Notes under the pieces: generated by a model | Databases searched by the model: none | What the model saw: only the letters and a program-made list of their open reading frames with translations | What the model was told of the DNA's origin: nothing | Position numbers and translations under genes: made by a program | Part shown: positions 1 through 8,639 of the stretch, one piece after another | How positions within the stretch are numbered: position 1 is the first letter of the stretch | Layout: every line of letters begins with the position of its first letter | NCBI RefSeq assembly: GCF_048269565.1 | Contig: NZ_JBLXIK010000001.1 | Span: 496,001 to 560,000 of the forward strand | Length of the DNA: 64,000 nucleotides | Source: Maricaulis sp048269565 | Lineage (GTDB): Bacteria > Pseudomonadota > Alphaproteobacteria > Caulobacterales > Maricaulaceae | Direction: 5' to 3'

Positions 1-96
1 TCGGACTGGGATATGGGTTTTGCCGTGCCTTACGTCTCCGATGAGATCCAGCTCTTCATATCGACAGAAGTGACCGAGCCGGCCGCGGCCGAATAG
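1..96 (+). CDS. C-terminal fragment of an unidentified protein (truncated by window edge)
   Basis: The first reading frame is open from base 1 to a TAG at 94–96 and gives 31 residues ending in an Ala/Glu-rich tail (TEPAAAE). The alternating aromatic/hydrophobic pattern before it (WDMGFAVPYV, IQLFIST) could be the last strands of an outer-membrane barrel, but this is too short to assign. A strong hairpin follows directly, which supports this being the true end of a gene. Confidence 0.5.
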   Translation, partial: SDWDMGFAVPYVSDEIQLFISTEVTEPAAAE

Positions 97-105
97 GCCC
101 TCGAG

Positions 106-138
106 ACCGATGCTGCAGGGGCAACCTGCAGCATCGGT
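106..138. terminator. Hairpin terminator between convergent genes
   Basis: A perfect 14-bp inverted repeat (106–119 with 125–138, core GATGCTGCAGG) and a 5-base loop lie between the stop of the left-edge gene and the stop of the minus-strand hydrolase. There is no long T tract on either side, so termination is inferred from stem strength and its position between converging genes. Confidence 0.6.
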
Positions 139-144
139 TCGATA

Positions 145-1662
145 CTAGACCTGTTGCGCCACCGCTGGCGCCGGCCTGACGGCCCGCTTCGGCGGGCTCG
201 ACCACAGGCTCAGGGCCAGAAGGATGAGCACGGCGAGGACCGCCGGCAGGAGCTGCTCGAATTCATCGACCGGCATCTCGTCGATCAGGATCACCTCGGT
301 GCGCCACATCACCGAATTGGTGTAAAAAATCCAGACCGCAATACCGGCTCCTATCGCGGACACCACGCACAGCAATAGCCGCACCGTCAGCACAATCGGG
401 CCACGCGCCCGAGGCGGGCAGGCGAAGCGACGCCGCCCCGCCGCAAGACCTGCAAACAACCAGTAGGCGGCCAGGATTGCCAGCAGACCGGCGAGTCCCG
501 CGGCCAGACTGATCTGGTGCGTCAGTTCATAGGCCTCATCGCAGACCTGCTCGACCGGCATCTCGCGTGCGGCCGACAGCCAGGCGCAGCTGAGATCGAA
601 ATCGAGCTGGGCGCCCGAGGTTGCATTGGTCATGAAATAGAAGCCGTCCCCGGTTTCCGGACGGATATAGATCCGGGCATTCCAGCTGGAATTATTGCCG
701 CCATGCCCGATCAGCAGGCCGCGTGGTGTCTCCAGGCGCGTATAGCTCATGCCGATGCCCGGCGTACCCTCGGACGGTGCGAAGGCCTGGTCGAGCCAGG
801 ACATTGGCAGCACACCGCCGCCATCAAGATGCGCGCGCAGGAAAGCCTCCATGTCATCGCCTGACATATAGACGCCGGCCGCCGCCAGCGCGACATCGCG
901 CAGATCGGTGATCTCGCGGCGATAGTAATTGAACGCTGCCGAACGGGTCGGAAGCTCGGCCTCAACGAAGCCGCTATGATCCATGCCCAGCGGGGCGAAG
1001 ACCTGGTCGCGCACATAGGCGTCGAATGTCTGCCCGGTCACATCCTCGACCATCATCTGCAACAAGACATAGCCGCCGCCGGAATAGCTGGGATCCGTGC
1101 CCGGTTCGCGCACCAGCTGGAGCGGCTCATAGGTCTGTGACAGTTCGACGATATCGGCCGGCTGGTCCTCTTCCGGGCTGTAGCCGCCATAGCCGTGGAC
1201 ATTGATGCCGGCGACATGCTGCAGCAGGCGGCGCACGGTGACACCGCTGACGTCGAATTCGCTCTCGGGCAGGGAGAAGCGGGCCAGATAGGGCTGGATT
1301 GGCGCGTCCAGATCAATGCGGCCATCTCGGGCCAGGGCCAGCACGGCCCAGACCGTGACGGGCTTCGAGATCGAGCCGAGATTGAAGGCGGTCTCGCCGG
1401 TGACGGGTGAACCATTGGCCTGCGCCTCGCCGCGCCGTGCCGACCAGATCACCTCGCCATCACGCAGCGCACCGGCGGCAACACCGGCGATCGAATAGCG
1501 CTGCATCGCCCGGTCAAGCACATCGTCGAGCCGGGCCGCCATTTCCTCCGGCGGCGCATCGGCAGCAATCCCGGTGAACGGGCGCCAGTCTGCAGCAATG
1601 AAAGACATCCAGCCCAGCGCCGCCAGGACGGCGGCAAGTCGGACGAGGTTGAGCGTGCGCAT
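145..1662 (-). CDS. Serine hydrolase, class C beta-lactamase-like, with C-terminal membrane segments
   Basis: This is a penicillin-binding-protein/beta-lactamase-fold serine hydrolase (PF00144 type) of about 505 residues. The N-terminus is a signal or membrane anchor. The catalytic SxxK is SISK near residues 97–100, a YSGG motif near 195 matches the second active-site position, and GHGGN fits the third. After the catalytic domain there are about three hydrophobic helices (roughly 388–412, 425–450, 470–490), so the enzyme is probably membrane-bound with a periplasmic active site. The ATG at 1662 is preferred over an upstream in-frame TTG because AAGGAA lies seven bases before it. It is divergent from a PadR regulator. 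The substrate (peptide, ester or lactam) cannot be told from sequence. Confidence 0.85.
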   Translation of the reverse strand: MRTLNLVRLAAVLAALGWMSFIAADWRPFTGIAADAPPEEMAARLDDVLDRAMQRYSIAGVAAGALRDGEVIWSARRGEAQANGSPVTGETAFNLGSISKPVTVWAVLALARDGRIDLDAPIQPYLARFSLPESEFDVSGVTVRRLLQHVAGINVHGYGGYSPEEDQPADIVELSQTYEPLQLVREPGTDPSYSGGGYVLLQMMVEDVTGQTFDAYVRDQVFAPLGMDHSGFVEAELPTRSAAFNYYRREITDLRDVALAAAGVYMSGDDMEAFLRAHLDGGGVLPMSWLDQAFAPSEGTPGIGMSYTRLETPRGLLIGHGGNNSSWNARIYIRPETGDGFYFMTNATSGAQLDFDLSCAWLSAAREMPVEQVCDEAYELTHQISLAAGLAGLLAILAAYWLFAGLAAGRRRFACPPRARGPIVLTVRLLLCVVSAIGAGIAVWIFYTNSVMWRTEVILIDEMPVDEFEQLLPAVLAVLILLALSLWSSPPKRAVRPAPAVAQQV

Positions 1663-1678
1663 CGGCAAATTCCTTGGC

Positions 1679-1704
1679 TATAGCAACTACTATGCATTGC
1701 TATA
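1679..1704. promoter_or_regulatory. Inverted repeat, candidate PadR operator
   Basis: TATAGCAA (1679–1686) and TTGCTATA (1697–1704) form a perfect 8-bp inverted repeat with a 10-bp spacer. It sits in the AT-rich gap between the divergent hydrolase and PadR genes, immediately upstream of the hydrolase ribosome-binding region. PadR proteins bind palindromes as dimers and are usually autoregulated, so control of both genes is a reasonable inference. Confidence 0.5.
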
Positions 1705-1764
1705 TATCTTGCCATAACATAATACAAGGGATACCAATGGCTGCTTCAAAACGGCGAGACATTC

Positions 1765-2124
1765 ATGGCGGACAAGACTGACAAGGCAGGCGTGCTCGAA
1801 CGCTGGATTTCCCAGGCCCGCAAGGGATATTTCGAGATGTTGCTGCTGGCCCGCCTGCAGGCCGGCCGCGCCTATGGCTACCAGGTCGTCGCCAGCCTGA
1901 AGCAGGTGCCCGGCTTCGAAAACCTCGCCGAAGGCACGGTCTATCCGGTGCTGACGCGGATGAAGAATGACGGTCTGGTCACCGCCGAATGGGTGGCCGA
2001 GGACAGCGGTGCGCCGCGCAAATACTACACAACAACGCCCTTCGGTGCCGACGTGCTCAAGGACATGAAGTCGATCTGGGCGGCAATGGGCGAAGCGCTG
2101 GATGCGCAGGAGGTGACGTCATGA
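1765..2124 (+). CDS. PadR family transcriptional regulator
   Basis: At 119 residues this is the usual size of a PadR-s1 regulator: an N-terminal winged helix (GYFEMLLLARLQAGRAYGYQ, then the EGTVYPVLTRMKNDGLV recognition and wing region) and a short C-terminal dimerisation helix. The EGTVYP-LxRM signature is diagnostic. Its stop overlaps the next start (ATGA), so it is translationally coupled to a membrane protein, the common PadR plus membrane-partner arrangement. It probably represses itself and the divergent hydrolase through the palindrome at 1679–1704. The effector is unknown. Confidence 0.9.
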   Translation: MADKTDKAGVLERWISQARKGYFEMLLLARLQAGRAYGYQVVASLKQVPGFENLAEGTVYPVLTRMKNDGLVTAEWVAEDSGAPRKYYTTTPFGADVLKDMKSIWAAMGEALDAQEVTS

Positions 2125-2669
2125 CCGGAGCTCTCACACTCTCCACGCCTGAGGCCCGCCGCCTGTGGCAGAACTTCCAGCGCCGTCTCGACCGGGCCAA
2201 TCGCGAGATCGACGCCGCCGACCGCGCTGACATCAGCGCCGAAGCCGCTACCCATATCCGCGACGCGATGGAGGCCTTGAGCGAAGGCGACGAGCTGACG
2301 CGCCTGCAAGCAGCGATCGCCAGCTATGGCGATTTGCCCGCCGCACCACCGGTCTGGCGTCAGCCCGTGGCGATCGTGCTGCACTATGGCTCCATCCTCG
2401 CGCTCGGGGTTGCCGGGATATTTGTGCTCGTCTTTCTCCACATGACGGTGATGGAGGTGTTCACCCCGCAAGGTGTCGGCCTGTGGCACCACGGCCAGGG
2501 CGACTGGTCCCTGTCCTACGGAGCGCAGGAAGGCGCCACCGAAGTGCTCGGCGGCTGGTTCATCCCGGCCATGCTGACGCTCTGCGCCTGCGTCTCGGCC
2601 CTGCTCTACGCCCTGTGGCGTTTTTCGGTCGCGCCGGGCGGACCGGTCTCCCGCTGGATGAGGGATTGA
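2121..2669 (+). CDS. Membrane protein partner of PadR regulator
   Basis: This 182-residue protein starts at the ATG that overlaps the padR stop by four bases; an upstream in-frame extension into padR is rejected. Residues 1–75 are charged and helical, similar in style to the N-terminal cytoplasmic helical domain of PadR-linked HAAS/DUF1700 proteins. Two hydrophobic segments follow (about 88–110 and 145–168). Such partners are often proposed to transmit an envelope signal to the regulator. The function is inferred from context only. Confidence 0.75.
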   Translation: MTGALTLSTPEARRLWQNFQRRLDRANREIDAADRADISAEAATHIRDAMEALSEGDELTRLQAAIASYGDLPAAPPVWRQPVAIVLHYGSILALGVAGIFVLVFLHMTVMEVFTPQGVGLWHHGQGDWSLSYGAQEGATEVLGGWFIPAMLTLCACVSALLYALWRFSVAPGGPVSRWMRD

Positions 2670-2800
2670 GACCTGCTGACATTTGACGCGCACGTCAGCC
2701 CGCGTGTCACATTGACTTAGAGCGCAGGCATAGGCAGGTTCGGCGCCTGTCCTTTCAAGGTGCGCGCTCCCCCGTGCGCGTCCAAATTCGGAGCACCGGC

Positions 2801-3550
2801 ATGAAGATTCTCGTCCCCATCAAACGGGTCGTTGATTACAACGTGAAGGTCCGCGTGAAGCCTGATCAAACAGGTGTCGACCTCGCCAACGTCAAAATGT
2901 CCATGAACCCGTTCTGCGAGATTGCGGTCGAAGAAGCGATCCGTCTCAAGGAAAAGGGAATCGCGACGGAAATCGTCGTTGTCTCGGTCGGACCGACCCA
3001 GGCGCAGGAAACGATCCGCACCGCGCTGGCCATGGGCGCTGATCGCGGCATCCTGATCCAGACCGACGAGACCGTCGAACCGCTCGGCGTCGCCAAGGCG
3101 CTGAAAGCCGTCGTCGCAGAAGAATCGCCAGAACTGGTGATCCTCGGCAAGCAGGCGATCGATGATGACAGCAATCAGACCGGCCAGATGCTCGCCGCCC
3201 TGCTCGACTGGCCGCAAGGCACCTTCGCCTCGGTCGTCGACGTCGCCGATGGCGCTGCCAGCGTCACGCGCGAGATCGATGGCGGCCTGCAGACGGTGAA
3301 GCTGCAATTGCCGGCGATCATCACCACCGATCTGCGCCTCAACGAGCCGCGCTATGCATCCTTGCCGAACATCATGAAGGCCAAGCGCAAGCCGATCGAC
3401 ATGAAGACCCCGGCCGATTACGGCGTCGATTTCGCGCCGCGCCTGGCTGTGGTCAAGGTGACCGAACCAAAGAAGCGCGAGGCCGGCATCAAGGTCGAAT
3501 CCGTCGCGCAACTGGTCGACAAGCTGAAAAACGAAGCGGGAGTGATCTGA
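2801..3550 (+). CDS. etfB: Electron transfer flavoprotein subunit beta
   Basis: This 249-residue protein matches the usual EtfB length. It starts MKILVPIKRVVDYNVKV and carries the AMP-binding region LGKQAIDDDSNQTGQM near 118–133. EtfB with EtfA forms the soluble FAD/AMP heterodimer that takes electrons from acyl-CoA and other dehydrogenases and passes them to ETF:ubiquinone oxidoreductase. The start was chosen for GGAG eight bases upstream; an in-frame extension to 2774 lacks a good site. etfA follows one base after the stop, so the pair forms an operon. Confidence 0.97.
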   Translation: MKILVPIKRVVDYNVKVRVKPDQTGVDLANVKMSMNPFCEIAVEEAIRLKEKGIATEIVVVSVGPTQAQETIRTALAMGADRGILIQTDETVEPLGVAKALKAVVAEESPELVILGKQAIDDDSNQTGQMLAALLDWPQGTFASVVDVADGAASVTREIDGGLQTVKLQLPAIITTDLRLNEPRYASLPNIMKAKRKPIDMKTPADYGVDFAPRLAVVKVTEPKKREAGIKVESVAQLVDKLKNEAGVI

Positions 3551-3551
3551 T

Positions 3552-4481
3552 ATGGCTGTTCTCGTTTTTGCCGAGCACGACAATAAAGAACTCAACGACG
3601 CCACCCGCGCCGTTGTCACCGCCGCCAAGGCGCTGGGCGGGGATATCCATATCCTCGTCGCCGGTTCCGGCGCCCAGGCCGTCGCTGATGAAGCGGCCAA
3701 GGTCGATGGCGTCGCCAAGGTGATCCACGCCGAGGCCGATGTCTTCACCAAGCCGACCGCCGAGGCGCTGGACGCGCTGATCACACCGATGATGGCCGAT
3801 TATGACGCCGTGCTCGCGGCTGCGACAACGACGGGCAAGAATTTCATGCCCCGCATCGCCGCCCATCTCGATGTGATGCAGATTTCCGAAATCATCGAGG
3901 TCGTCAGCCCCGACACCTTCGTGCGCCCGGTCTATGCCGGCAACGCGCTGATGACGGTCAAATCATCCGACGCCAAGAAGGTCATCACCGTGCGCCCGAC
4001 CAATTTCGCCAAGGCCGGCGATGGTGGTTCGGCGGCCCAGGACAATATGGCCGCCTCGTCGGGCCCGTTCAAATCGGAATTCGTTTCCGAAGAAATGTCC
4101 AAGTCGGACCGCCCGGAACTGACCGCTGCCAAGATCGTCATCTCCGGCGGCCGCGGCATGCAGTCGGGTGATAATTTCCACCTGCTGGATTCGATCGCCG
4201 ACAAGCTCGGCGCCGCCGTCGGTGCCTCGCGCGCTGCGGTCGATGCCGGCTTCGTGCCGAATGATTACCAGGTCGGCCAGACCGGCAAGATCGTCGCGCC
4301 TGACCTCTATATCGCGGTCGGCATTTCCGGCGCCATCCAGCATCTCGCCGGCATGAAGGATTCCAAGGTCATTGTTGCCATCAACAAGGACGAGGAAGCC
4401 CCGATCTTCCAGGTCGCCGATTACGGCCTCGTTGCAGACCTGTTCGTGGCCCTGCCCGAACTGGACGCGGCACTGGGCTAG
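3552..4481 (+). CDS. etfA: Electron transfer flavoprotein subunit alpha
   Basis: This 309-residue protein has the N-terminal domain shared with EtfB and a C-terminal FAD domain. The FAD signature is visible as GQTGKIVAPDLYIAVGISGA followed by QHLAGM and INKDEEAPIF. It has a strong ribosome-binding site (GGGAG) overlapping the end of etfB. A rho-independent terminator follows at 4505–4534. It acts in fatty acid and amino acid oxidation by feeding the respiratory chain. Confidence 0.97.
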   Translation: MAVLVFAEHDNKELNDATRAVVTAAKALGGDIHILVAGSGAQAVADEAAKVDGVAKVIHAEADVFTKPTAEALDALITPMMADYDAVLAAATTTGKNFMPRIAAHLDVMQISEIIEVVSPDTFVRPVYAGNALMTVKSSDAKKVITVRPTNFAKAGDGGSAAQDNMAASSGPFKSEFVSEEMSKSDRPELTAAKIVISGGRGMQSGDNFHLLDSIADKLGAAVGASRAAVDAGFVPNDYQVGQTGKIVAPDLYIAVGISGAIQHLAGMKDSKVIVAINKDEEAPIFQVADYGLVADLFVALPELDAALG

Positions 4482-4504
4482 AGCGGCTTCGCATCGAAAC
4501 GGAC

Positions 4505-4534
4505 AAGGCCCGGCTGGTTCAGCCGGGCCTTTTT
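4505..4534 (+). terminator. Rho-independent terminator of etfBA
   Basis: The stem AAGGCCCGGCT (4505–4515) pairs with 4521–4531 across a 5-base loop and runs into a TTTTT tract, 24 bases after the etfA stop. Confidence 0.9.
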
Positions 4535-4549
4535 CGTGGCGAATGGCCG

Positions 4550-5962
4550 TCAGCCGATCGCCCGCAGGTGCTGCCCCAGGCGCCACCAGGTGCGCAGCGA
4601 TGAGGGATGATGGCCCGCCTCTTCGAGGCCCGCCAGCGTGTCGCGGTCAAGCCAGCGCCCGTCGCGCATCACCGCATCGACCTGGTAGAGCCAGGCAATG
4701 TCCTGCGTCGGATCGCCAGCGACCAGGATGAGGTCGGCGGCGCAGCCCGCTGCCAGGCAACCGATCTGCCCGTCCAGCCCCAGCGCCTCGGCCCCGTTCA
4801 GCGTCGCGGCGCGGATCGCCTCGGACGCCGTCAGGCCGGCATCGACCAGCAACTCCATTTCACGCACGGTCGAGACGCCGTGCGGCGTCGCCATGACCCC
4901 GGAATCCGTCCCGACCGTCAGGCGGACACCGGCCGCGTGCAGGGCGGCGGTCACCTCGACATAGAAGGCCTGCATGCTCGAGCGGTCATCATGCGGATAG
5001 TGCGACCAGAACTCGAAATTCTCCTGCTCAAACCCGGCAACCACCGGGTTGTAGCTCGCCATGGCGGGGCGGCTGATATGAGCCCCGCCGGTCTCGACGA
5101 TCCGAGCCAGGTTTTCGTGCACGACCAGGGTCGGGTCGATCAACATGCCGGAGGCGGCGATCTGCCGGGCAAGCTGGCGCACCCCCTCCGGGTCCGTCTC
5201 ATCATTCAACGCATGCCAGACGATCGACTCGGTGTGTTCGAGCGTCCGGAAACCGGCATCCAGCGAGACCGCGAAATCGACCGGGTCGGCCTCGGTGCCC
5301 TCGACCGGGTGCCCGCTCATCGTCATGCCCAGACCGGCCGCCTCGTCGCGGATCGCGGCGAAGCTTTCCCGGGACAGGTTCGAGTAGAGCTTGAGATCGC
5401 GAAAGCCGGCCGCATACTGCCGGCGCACGCTGGCCCGCGCCTCGTCTGCCCCCTCGACCGCCTCGTGCAGGAGATTGCCATTGCGGCCGCCGACCTCATT
5501 GAGGATCGGACCGGTGGTCAACAGGCGCGGCCCCAGGATCTCGCCCCGCTCGATGCGCGCAGCCAGCGGCAGGTGGAAGGGAAAGCCGCCCATATTGCGC
5601 ACCGTCGTGACGCCGCGGGCGAGGCCCGCCGCCAGATCCGTCTCGTCAAAGACATGGACATGCATATCAATCAGCCCCGGCATCAGGACGCGCCCTCCCG
5701 CATCGATTGTCTCGACGCCGTCGGGCCAGGCCGGCAAGGCACCGGTCCCGGTGCGCGCAATCCGCCCGTCGATGACCAGGACGTGCCCATTCACCTGCAC
5801 ACTGCCGGTCGCGGGGTCGAGCAGGCCTGCATTGGTGATCAGATAGGATCGCGGCGCGTCGTGATCCGGGCGCATCACCCCCGGTAATTGGTGCGCCCAA
5901 ACGACGAGGATCGCGGCGACGGCGCTGACGAGAAGCCCGAGGGCCATGAAAAACCGAAACAT
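4550..5962 (-). CDS. Amidohydrolase family protein, exported or membrane-anchored
   Basis: This is a metal-dependent TIM-barrel amidohydrolase of 470 residues. An N-terminal hydrophobic segment (about 1–24) suggests a signal peptide or anchor. The barrel begins with MPGLIDMHVHV, giving the metal ligands His101 and His103. Later candidate ligands are LKLYS (Lys near 194), GHPVEG, EHTESI and the Asp of GTDSGVM. The family resembles imidazolonepropionase-like and prolidase-like exported amidohydrolases, which cut cyclic amides or dipeptides. A GGGAG site precedes the ATG. It lies downstream of an AraC regulator on the same strand, which may control it. The substrate is unknown. Confidence 0.88.
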   Translation of the reverse strand: MFRFFMALGLLVSAVAAILVVWAHQLPGVMRPDHDAPRSYLITNAGLLDPATGSVQVNGHVLVIDGRIARTGTGALPAWPDGVETIDAGGRVLMPGLIDMHVHVFDETDLAAGLARGVTTVRNMGGFPFHLPLAARIERGEILGPRLLTTGPILNEVGGRNGNLLHEAVEGADEARASVRRQYAAGFRDLKLYSNLSRESFAAIRDEAAGLGMTMSGHPVEGTEADPVDFAVSLDAGFRTLEHTESIVWHALNDETDPEGVRQLARQIAASGMLIDPTLVVHENLARIVETGGAHISRPAMASYNPVVAGFEQENFEFWSHYPHDDRSSMQAFYVEVTAALHAAGVRLTVGTDSGVMATPHGVSTVREMELLVDAGLTASEAIRAATLNGAEALGLDGQIGCLAAGCAADLILVAGDPTQDIAWLYQVDAVMRDGRWLDRDTLAGLEEAGHHPSSLRTWWRLGQHLRAIG

Positions 5963-6051
5963 GTCTGTCTCCCGATTGATGACGGGATGACAGGATCACG
6001 GGCGTCCGGGTGGGGTCGCCCAGTATCCGGATTCCGGACGTGCCAAATGCG

Positions 6052-7164
6052 TCAGCTGCCGGGCGGACCGGATTTCGCACCTGCCGGCGCGGCATCCATG
6101 GCGGCCGCGAAGGCGGATGGTGTCTGGCCGGTCTCGCGCTTGAACACCGCGTTGAAAACGGACTTGGAGCTGAAGCCGGCCGTGAAGGCGAGATCGATCA
6201 CACGCTGGCGCGTCCCCGTCCGGGCATCCGCCTGCATCATCGCGCAAACATCCCCGATCCGGAGCGAGTTGATATAGTCGTTGAAATTTCGCCCAGTCGC
6301 CGACTTGATGGCCAGGGTCACGGCGCGTTCCGTGAGGCCGGCGGCCAGCGCGACCTCCTGCCGTGTCAGCCGGGGTTCGGTGTAGAGCGCCTCATCGCGG
6401 ACAGCGGCCTCGACACGCTCGAAATCAGCGATCGCAGCCGTGCTGGCCAGGGCGGTGTCATCGGATGGGCGCGACGCGGCACGCCCCTCGGCCCAGGCCT
6501 CCAGGACCCGGTCATCGAGGCCCGAAAACAGGCGGGCATGCTGAACGGCCAGCACGACCAGGACACACACGAAGAGCAGCGACACCGCGATCTGGAAGAC
6601 ATAGGCCGACGATGTCCCCAGCCAGGGCCAGTAGGCATGCAGCCAGTGCGCATCCATCCGCAAGATGTCGAACACGCCGTCGATGACATAAAAGGCAATC
6701 ATCGCGACCATCCAGTTGAGCTGGATGGCGTGCGCATCGGAGCGCATGTCCCGGGTCGCGTGGTGAAAGCGGCGGACCAGCAGCAGCGCCGCGCCGGAAT
6801 AGACAAACAGGCTGATCCGGGCCGCGTGTTCGACCAGCTCGATCTGCGGTGTCAGTGGCAGCGCGACCAGGAATGGCAGGGCGTGCGGCCAGTCGCGCCA
6901 GCGCAGGGCCGGGCCGGCGCTCATCACCCCGCGCACGACCAGATAGACCAGGGGCGGATAGGCCAGGCGAAAGGCCGGGGTCACCAGCCAGATATCGCGA
7001 AAGCCCGACGTCTCTTCCAGGAAGTTGAAAACCATCCAGGTCGCCGACATGGCCAGCAAGGCCGACACCGCCCGCAGGCGCGGCCGGGTCACGGTCAGCG
7101 CGACTCCCAGACCGGCGACACCGATCAAGGCGAATTGCAGCAGATTGACAGCGAACAGGGACAT
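6052..7164 (-). CDS. AraC family regulator with N-terminal membrane domain
   Basis: This 370-residue protein has about six or seven hydrophobic helices in residues 1–225 and a C-terminal AraC/XylS DNA-binding domain (about 260–355). The domain shows the typical LTRQEVALAAGLTERAVTLA first helix-turn-helix and the IDLAFTAGFSSKSVFNAVFK second motif. Membrane-embedded AraC regulators of this layout are common in Caulobacterales and relatives and probably sense an envelope or lipid-phase signal. It is 89 bases upstream of the amidohydrolase on the same strand. Target genes are not evident. Confidence 0.9.
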   Translation of the reverse strand: MSLFAVNLLQFALIGVAGLGVALTVTRPRLRAVSALLAMSATWMVFNFLEETSGFRDIWLVTPAFRLAYPPLVYLVVRGVMSAGPALRWRDWPHALPFLVALPLTPQIELVEHAARISLFVYSGAALLLVRRFHHATRDMRSDAHAIQLNWMVAMIAFYVIDGVFDILRMDAHWLHAYWPWLGTSSAYVFQIAVSLLFVCVLVVLAVQHARLFSGLDDRVLEAWAEGRAASRPSDDTALASTAAIADFERVEAAVRDEALYTEPRLTRQEVALAAGLTERAVTLAIKSATGRNFNDYINSLRIGDVCAMMQADARTGTRQRVIDLAFTAGFSSKSVFNAVFKRETGQTPSAFAAAMDAAPAGAKSGPPGS

Positions 7165-7208
7165 GAGACGAGACTAGCTATCCCCGGAACGAAGGCAATC
7201 GGTGGCCA

Positions 7209-7508
7209 TCAGACTTTCCAGCCCCGGAACTCGCGATATTCGCGGATCGCGGCGAGCGCGCGCACGCGCGTGCGGGGGCTCTCGTCTTCCATCGCCGATA
7301 TGACCAGCCGAAAGAGATGCTCCGGTGCCTCGCGCAGCGCTTCGGCATCGGCCCCGGCCAGTTTCCTGGCGGCGCCGTGCTCCTGTGCATCGGCCAGGGA
7401 TTGCTCGATACGCCCCAGACAGGCCTTCAGCCCGCCATCGCGCGAGCGATAGCGCAGGGCCAGGAAAACCAGGATCAGGGCGAGGACGATCGGGACGAGC
7501 AGGGCCAT
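7209..7508 (-). CDS. Small single-pass membrane protein
   Basis: This 99-residue protein has one N-terminal transmembrane segment (MALLVPIVLALILVFLALRY) and a charged, helical cytoplasmic remainder. It starts nine bases after the phytase stop on the same strand, so it is probably co-transcribed. No family is recognised. The short acidic/basic helical tail (for example RTRVRALAAIREYREF) could mediate a protein contact. Its place downstream of phytase may be accidental. Confidence 0.6.
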   Translation of the reverse strand: MALLVPIVLALILVFLALRYRSRDGGLKACLGRIEQSLADAQEHGAARKLAGADAEALREAPEHLFRLVISAMEDESPRTRVRALAAIREYREFRGWKV

Positions 7509-7517
7509 CCCGACTGT

Positions 7518-8555
7518 CTAATCCGCGGTGGCGCTCGCCTCAATCGCCGCCATCACCGACCGCAAATCAACAAATTTGAAATTCTGCCCACCCGTATCAT
7601 TCTCATCGTCCTGAACCACCAGCACACCGGCCGGGAAGTCCGGCCCGAGATTGGCGGTGGAGATGTCGAGACCATCGGTATGGGTCACCCCGTCAATGGC
7701 CGCATCGACAATCTGCAGGCGCGTCACAAAGGCATGGCTCTCCAGGTCGTAGACGGCATAGGTGTTGTCGCCCTGGCTTGAAACGACCAGCCAGCCGCCG
7801 GTCTCGCCTTGTGGCAGCAGGGCGGCGCCTTCCGCATCGGCCGTGATCTCGCGGCCATCGGTGGACGCAATCTGTTGCGGCTCGGCCGGATCCGTAGGCT
7901 CGGCCCCCATGGTCCAGACGCCGACATTTTCCTCATTCATGTAGAGCAGGCCGGTGCGGTCATCGGCAACGCAGCCTTCCGCGATCGTACCGAGCGTGAC
8001 ACGGCGGACTTCCTGCGTGGTGACCATGGCGCCATCCCAGCCCAGCGCATACTGGACGAATGTGCCCGGCTCCTTGTCCGAGAGGAAGGCGTAGAGCGCC
8101 TGGTCGAGCGGTGACCGGTAGAGGCAAAAACCATAGGGCTCGGTCACATCTGCAACCGTCACCGCCCCGACATGGGAGACGTCGCGCGTCGACGGATCGA
8201 TGAAGAAGAAGGCGATGCCGCCATTGGACCGGTCGGAGGCGGCCGCGATGTCGACCACGCGGTCGCCCAGGTCAAAACCGTAACGGACATCAACATTATT
8301 GAGCCGGCCTTCGGGCAGATAGGCATGCTCCTCGCCGGTCATGGTGTAGACATAGACACCATTATCCTTGTCGGTGCCGAAGATCAGGCTGTCGGCGGGA
8401 TTGTCAGCGACCCAGACGGCCGGATCGTCGGCGGCATCGCCGGTCCCGGCGACGCTGGCAGTTTCGCGCGCAGCCTCGATCTCCATCGGCGGCAGGCCCG
8501 GGCTGCAAGCGGCCAGGGCGCTCGCGCCAACCAGAAGTCCCAACAGGTGTTTCAC
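7518..8555 (-). CDS. Beta-propeller phytase (3-phytase type), lipoprotein
   Basis: This 345-residue protein matches the beta-propeller phytase family (PF02333): DDPAVWV, LIFGTDKDNGVYVY and LNNVDVRYGF near the start are characteristic. These enzymes use calcium to remove phosphate from phytate (inositol hexaphosphate). The GTG at 8555 was chosen because GGGAGAG lies just upstream and it opens a lipoprotein signal with Cys after LAA (LAACSPG); an ATG at 8639 would add 28 basic residues. A PhoB-box-like repeat is 67 bp upstream. The divergent gene is a TonB-dependent receptor, a pairing reported for marine phytases. It is probably attached to the outer membrane. Confidence 0.93.
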   Translation of the reverse strand: MKHLLGLLVGASALAACSPGLPPMEIEAARETASVAGTGDAADDPAVWVADNPADSLIFGTDKDNGVYVYTMTGEEHAYLPEGRLNNVDVRYGFDLGDRVVDIAAASDRSNGGIAFFFIDPSTRDVSHVGAVTVADVTEPYGFCLYRSPLDQALYAFLSDKEPGTFVQYALGWDGAMVTTQEVRRVTLGTIAEGCVADDRTGLLYMNEENVGVWTMGAEPTDPAEPQQIASTDGREITADAEGAALLPQGETGGWLVVSSQGDNTYAVYDLESHAFVTRLQIVDAAIDGVTHTDGLDISTANLGPDFPAGVLVVQDDENDTGGQNFKFVDLRSVMAAIEASATAD

Positions 8556-8621
8556 GGTGTCTCTCCCATCCCTGACGCCGCGCGATAGCCCGCGAGAGAC
8601 AAGTCGCCAAGCCCTCACCGG

Positions 8622-8639
8622 GCGACATTTCCGTGACAT
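8622..8639 (-). promoter_or_regulatory. PhoB-box-like direct repeat upstream of phytase
   Basis: Read on the minus strand the site is ATGTCAC-GGAA-ATGTCGC: two 7-bp TGTCA half-sites separated by 4 bp, which is the 11-bp periodicity of a Pho box. It lies 67 bp upstream of the phytase GTG and points toward phytase. It could also act on the divergent receptor gene 155 bp away. The same element with the same distance occurs at 45751–45790. Confidence 0.65.

Noticed and set aside
1989..2120. In-frame extension of the PadR partner into padR
   Set aside because: The overlapping ATGA at 2121 is the normal coupled start; the extension is padR sequence in another frame.
2675..2699. GCTGAC/GTCAGC inverted repeat after the PadR partner gene
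   Set aside because: Six-bp arms with a 13-bp spacer and no T tract; too weak to call a terminator or operator.
5996..7452. Plus-strand frame of 480 codons opposite the AraC regulator
   Set aside because: The minus strand encodes a clear membrane domain plus an AraC domain; the plus frame is low-complexity without motifs.
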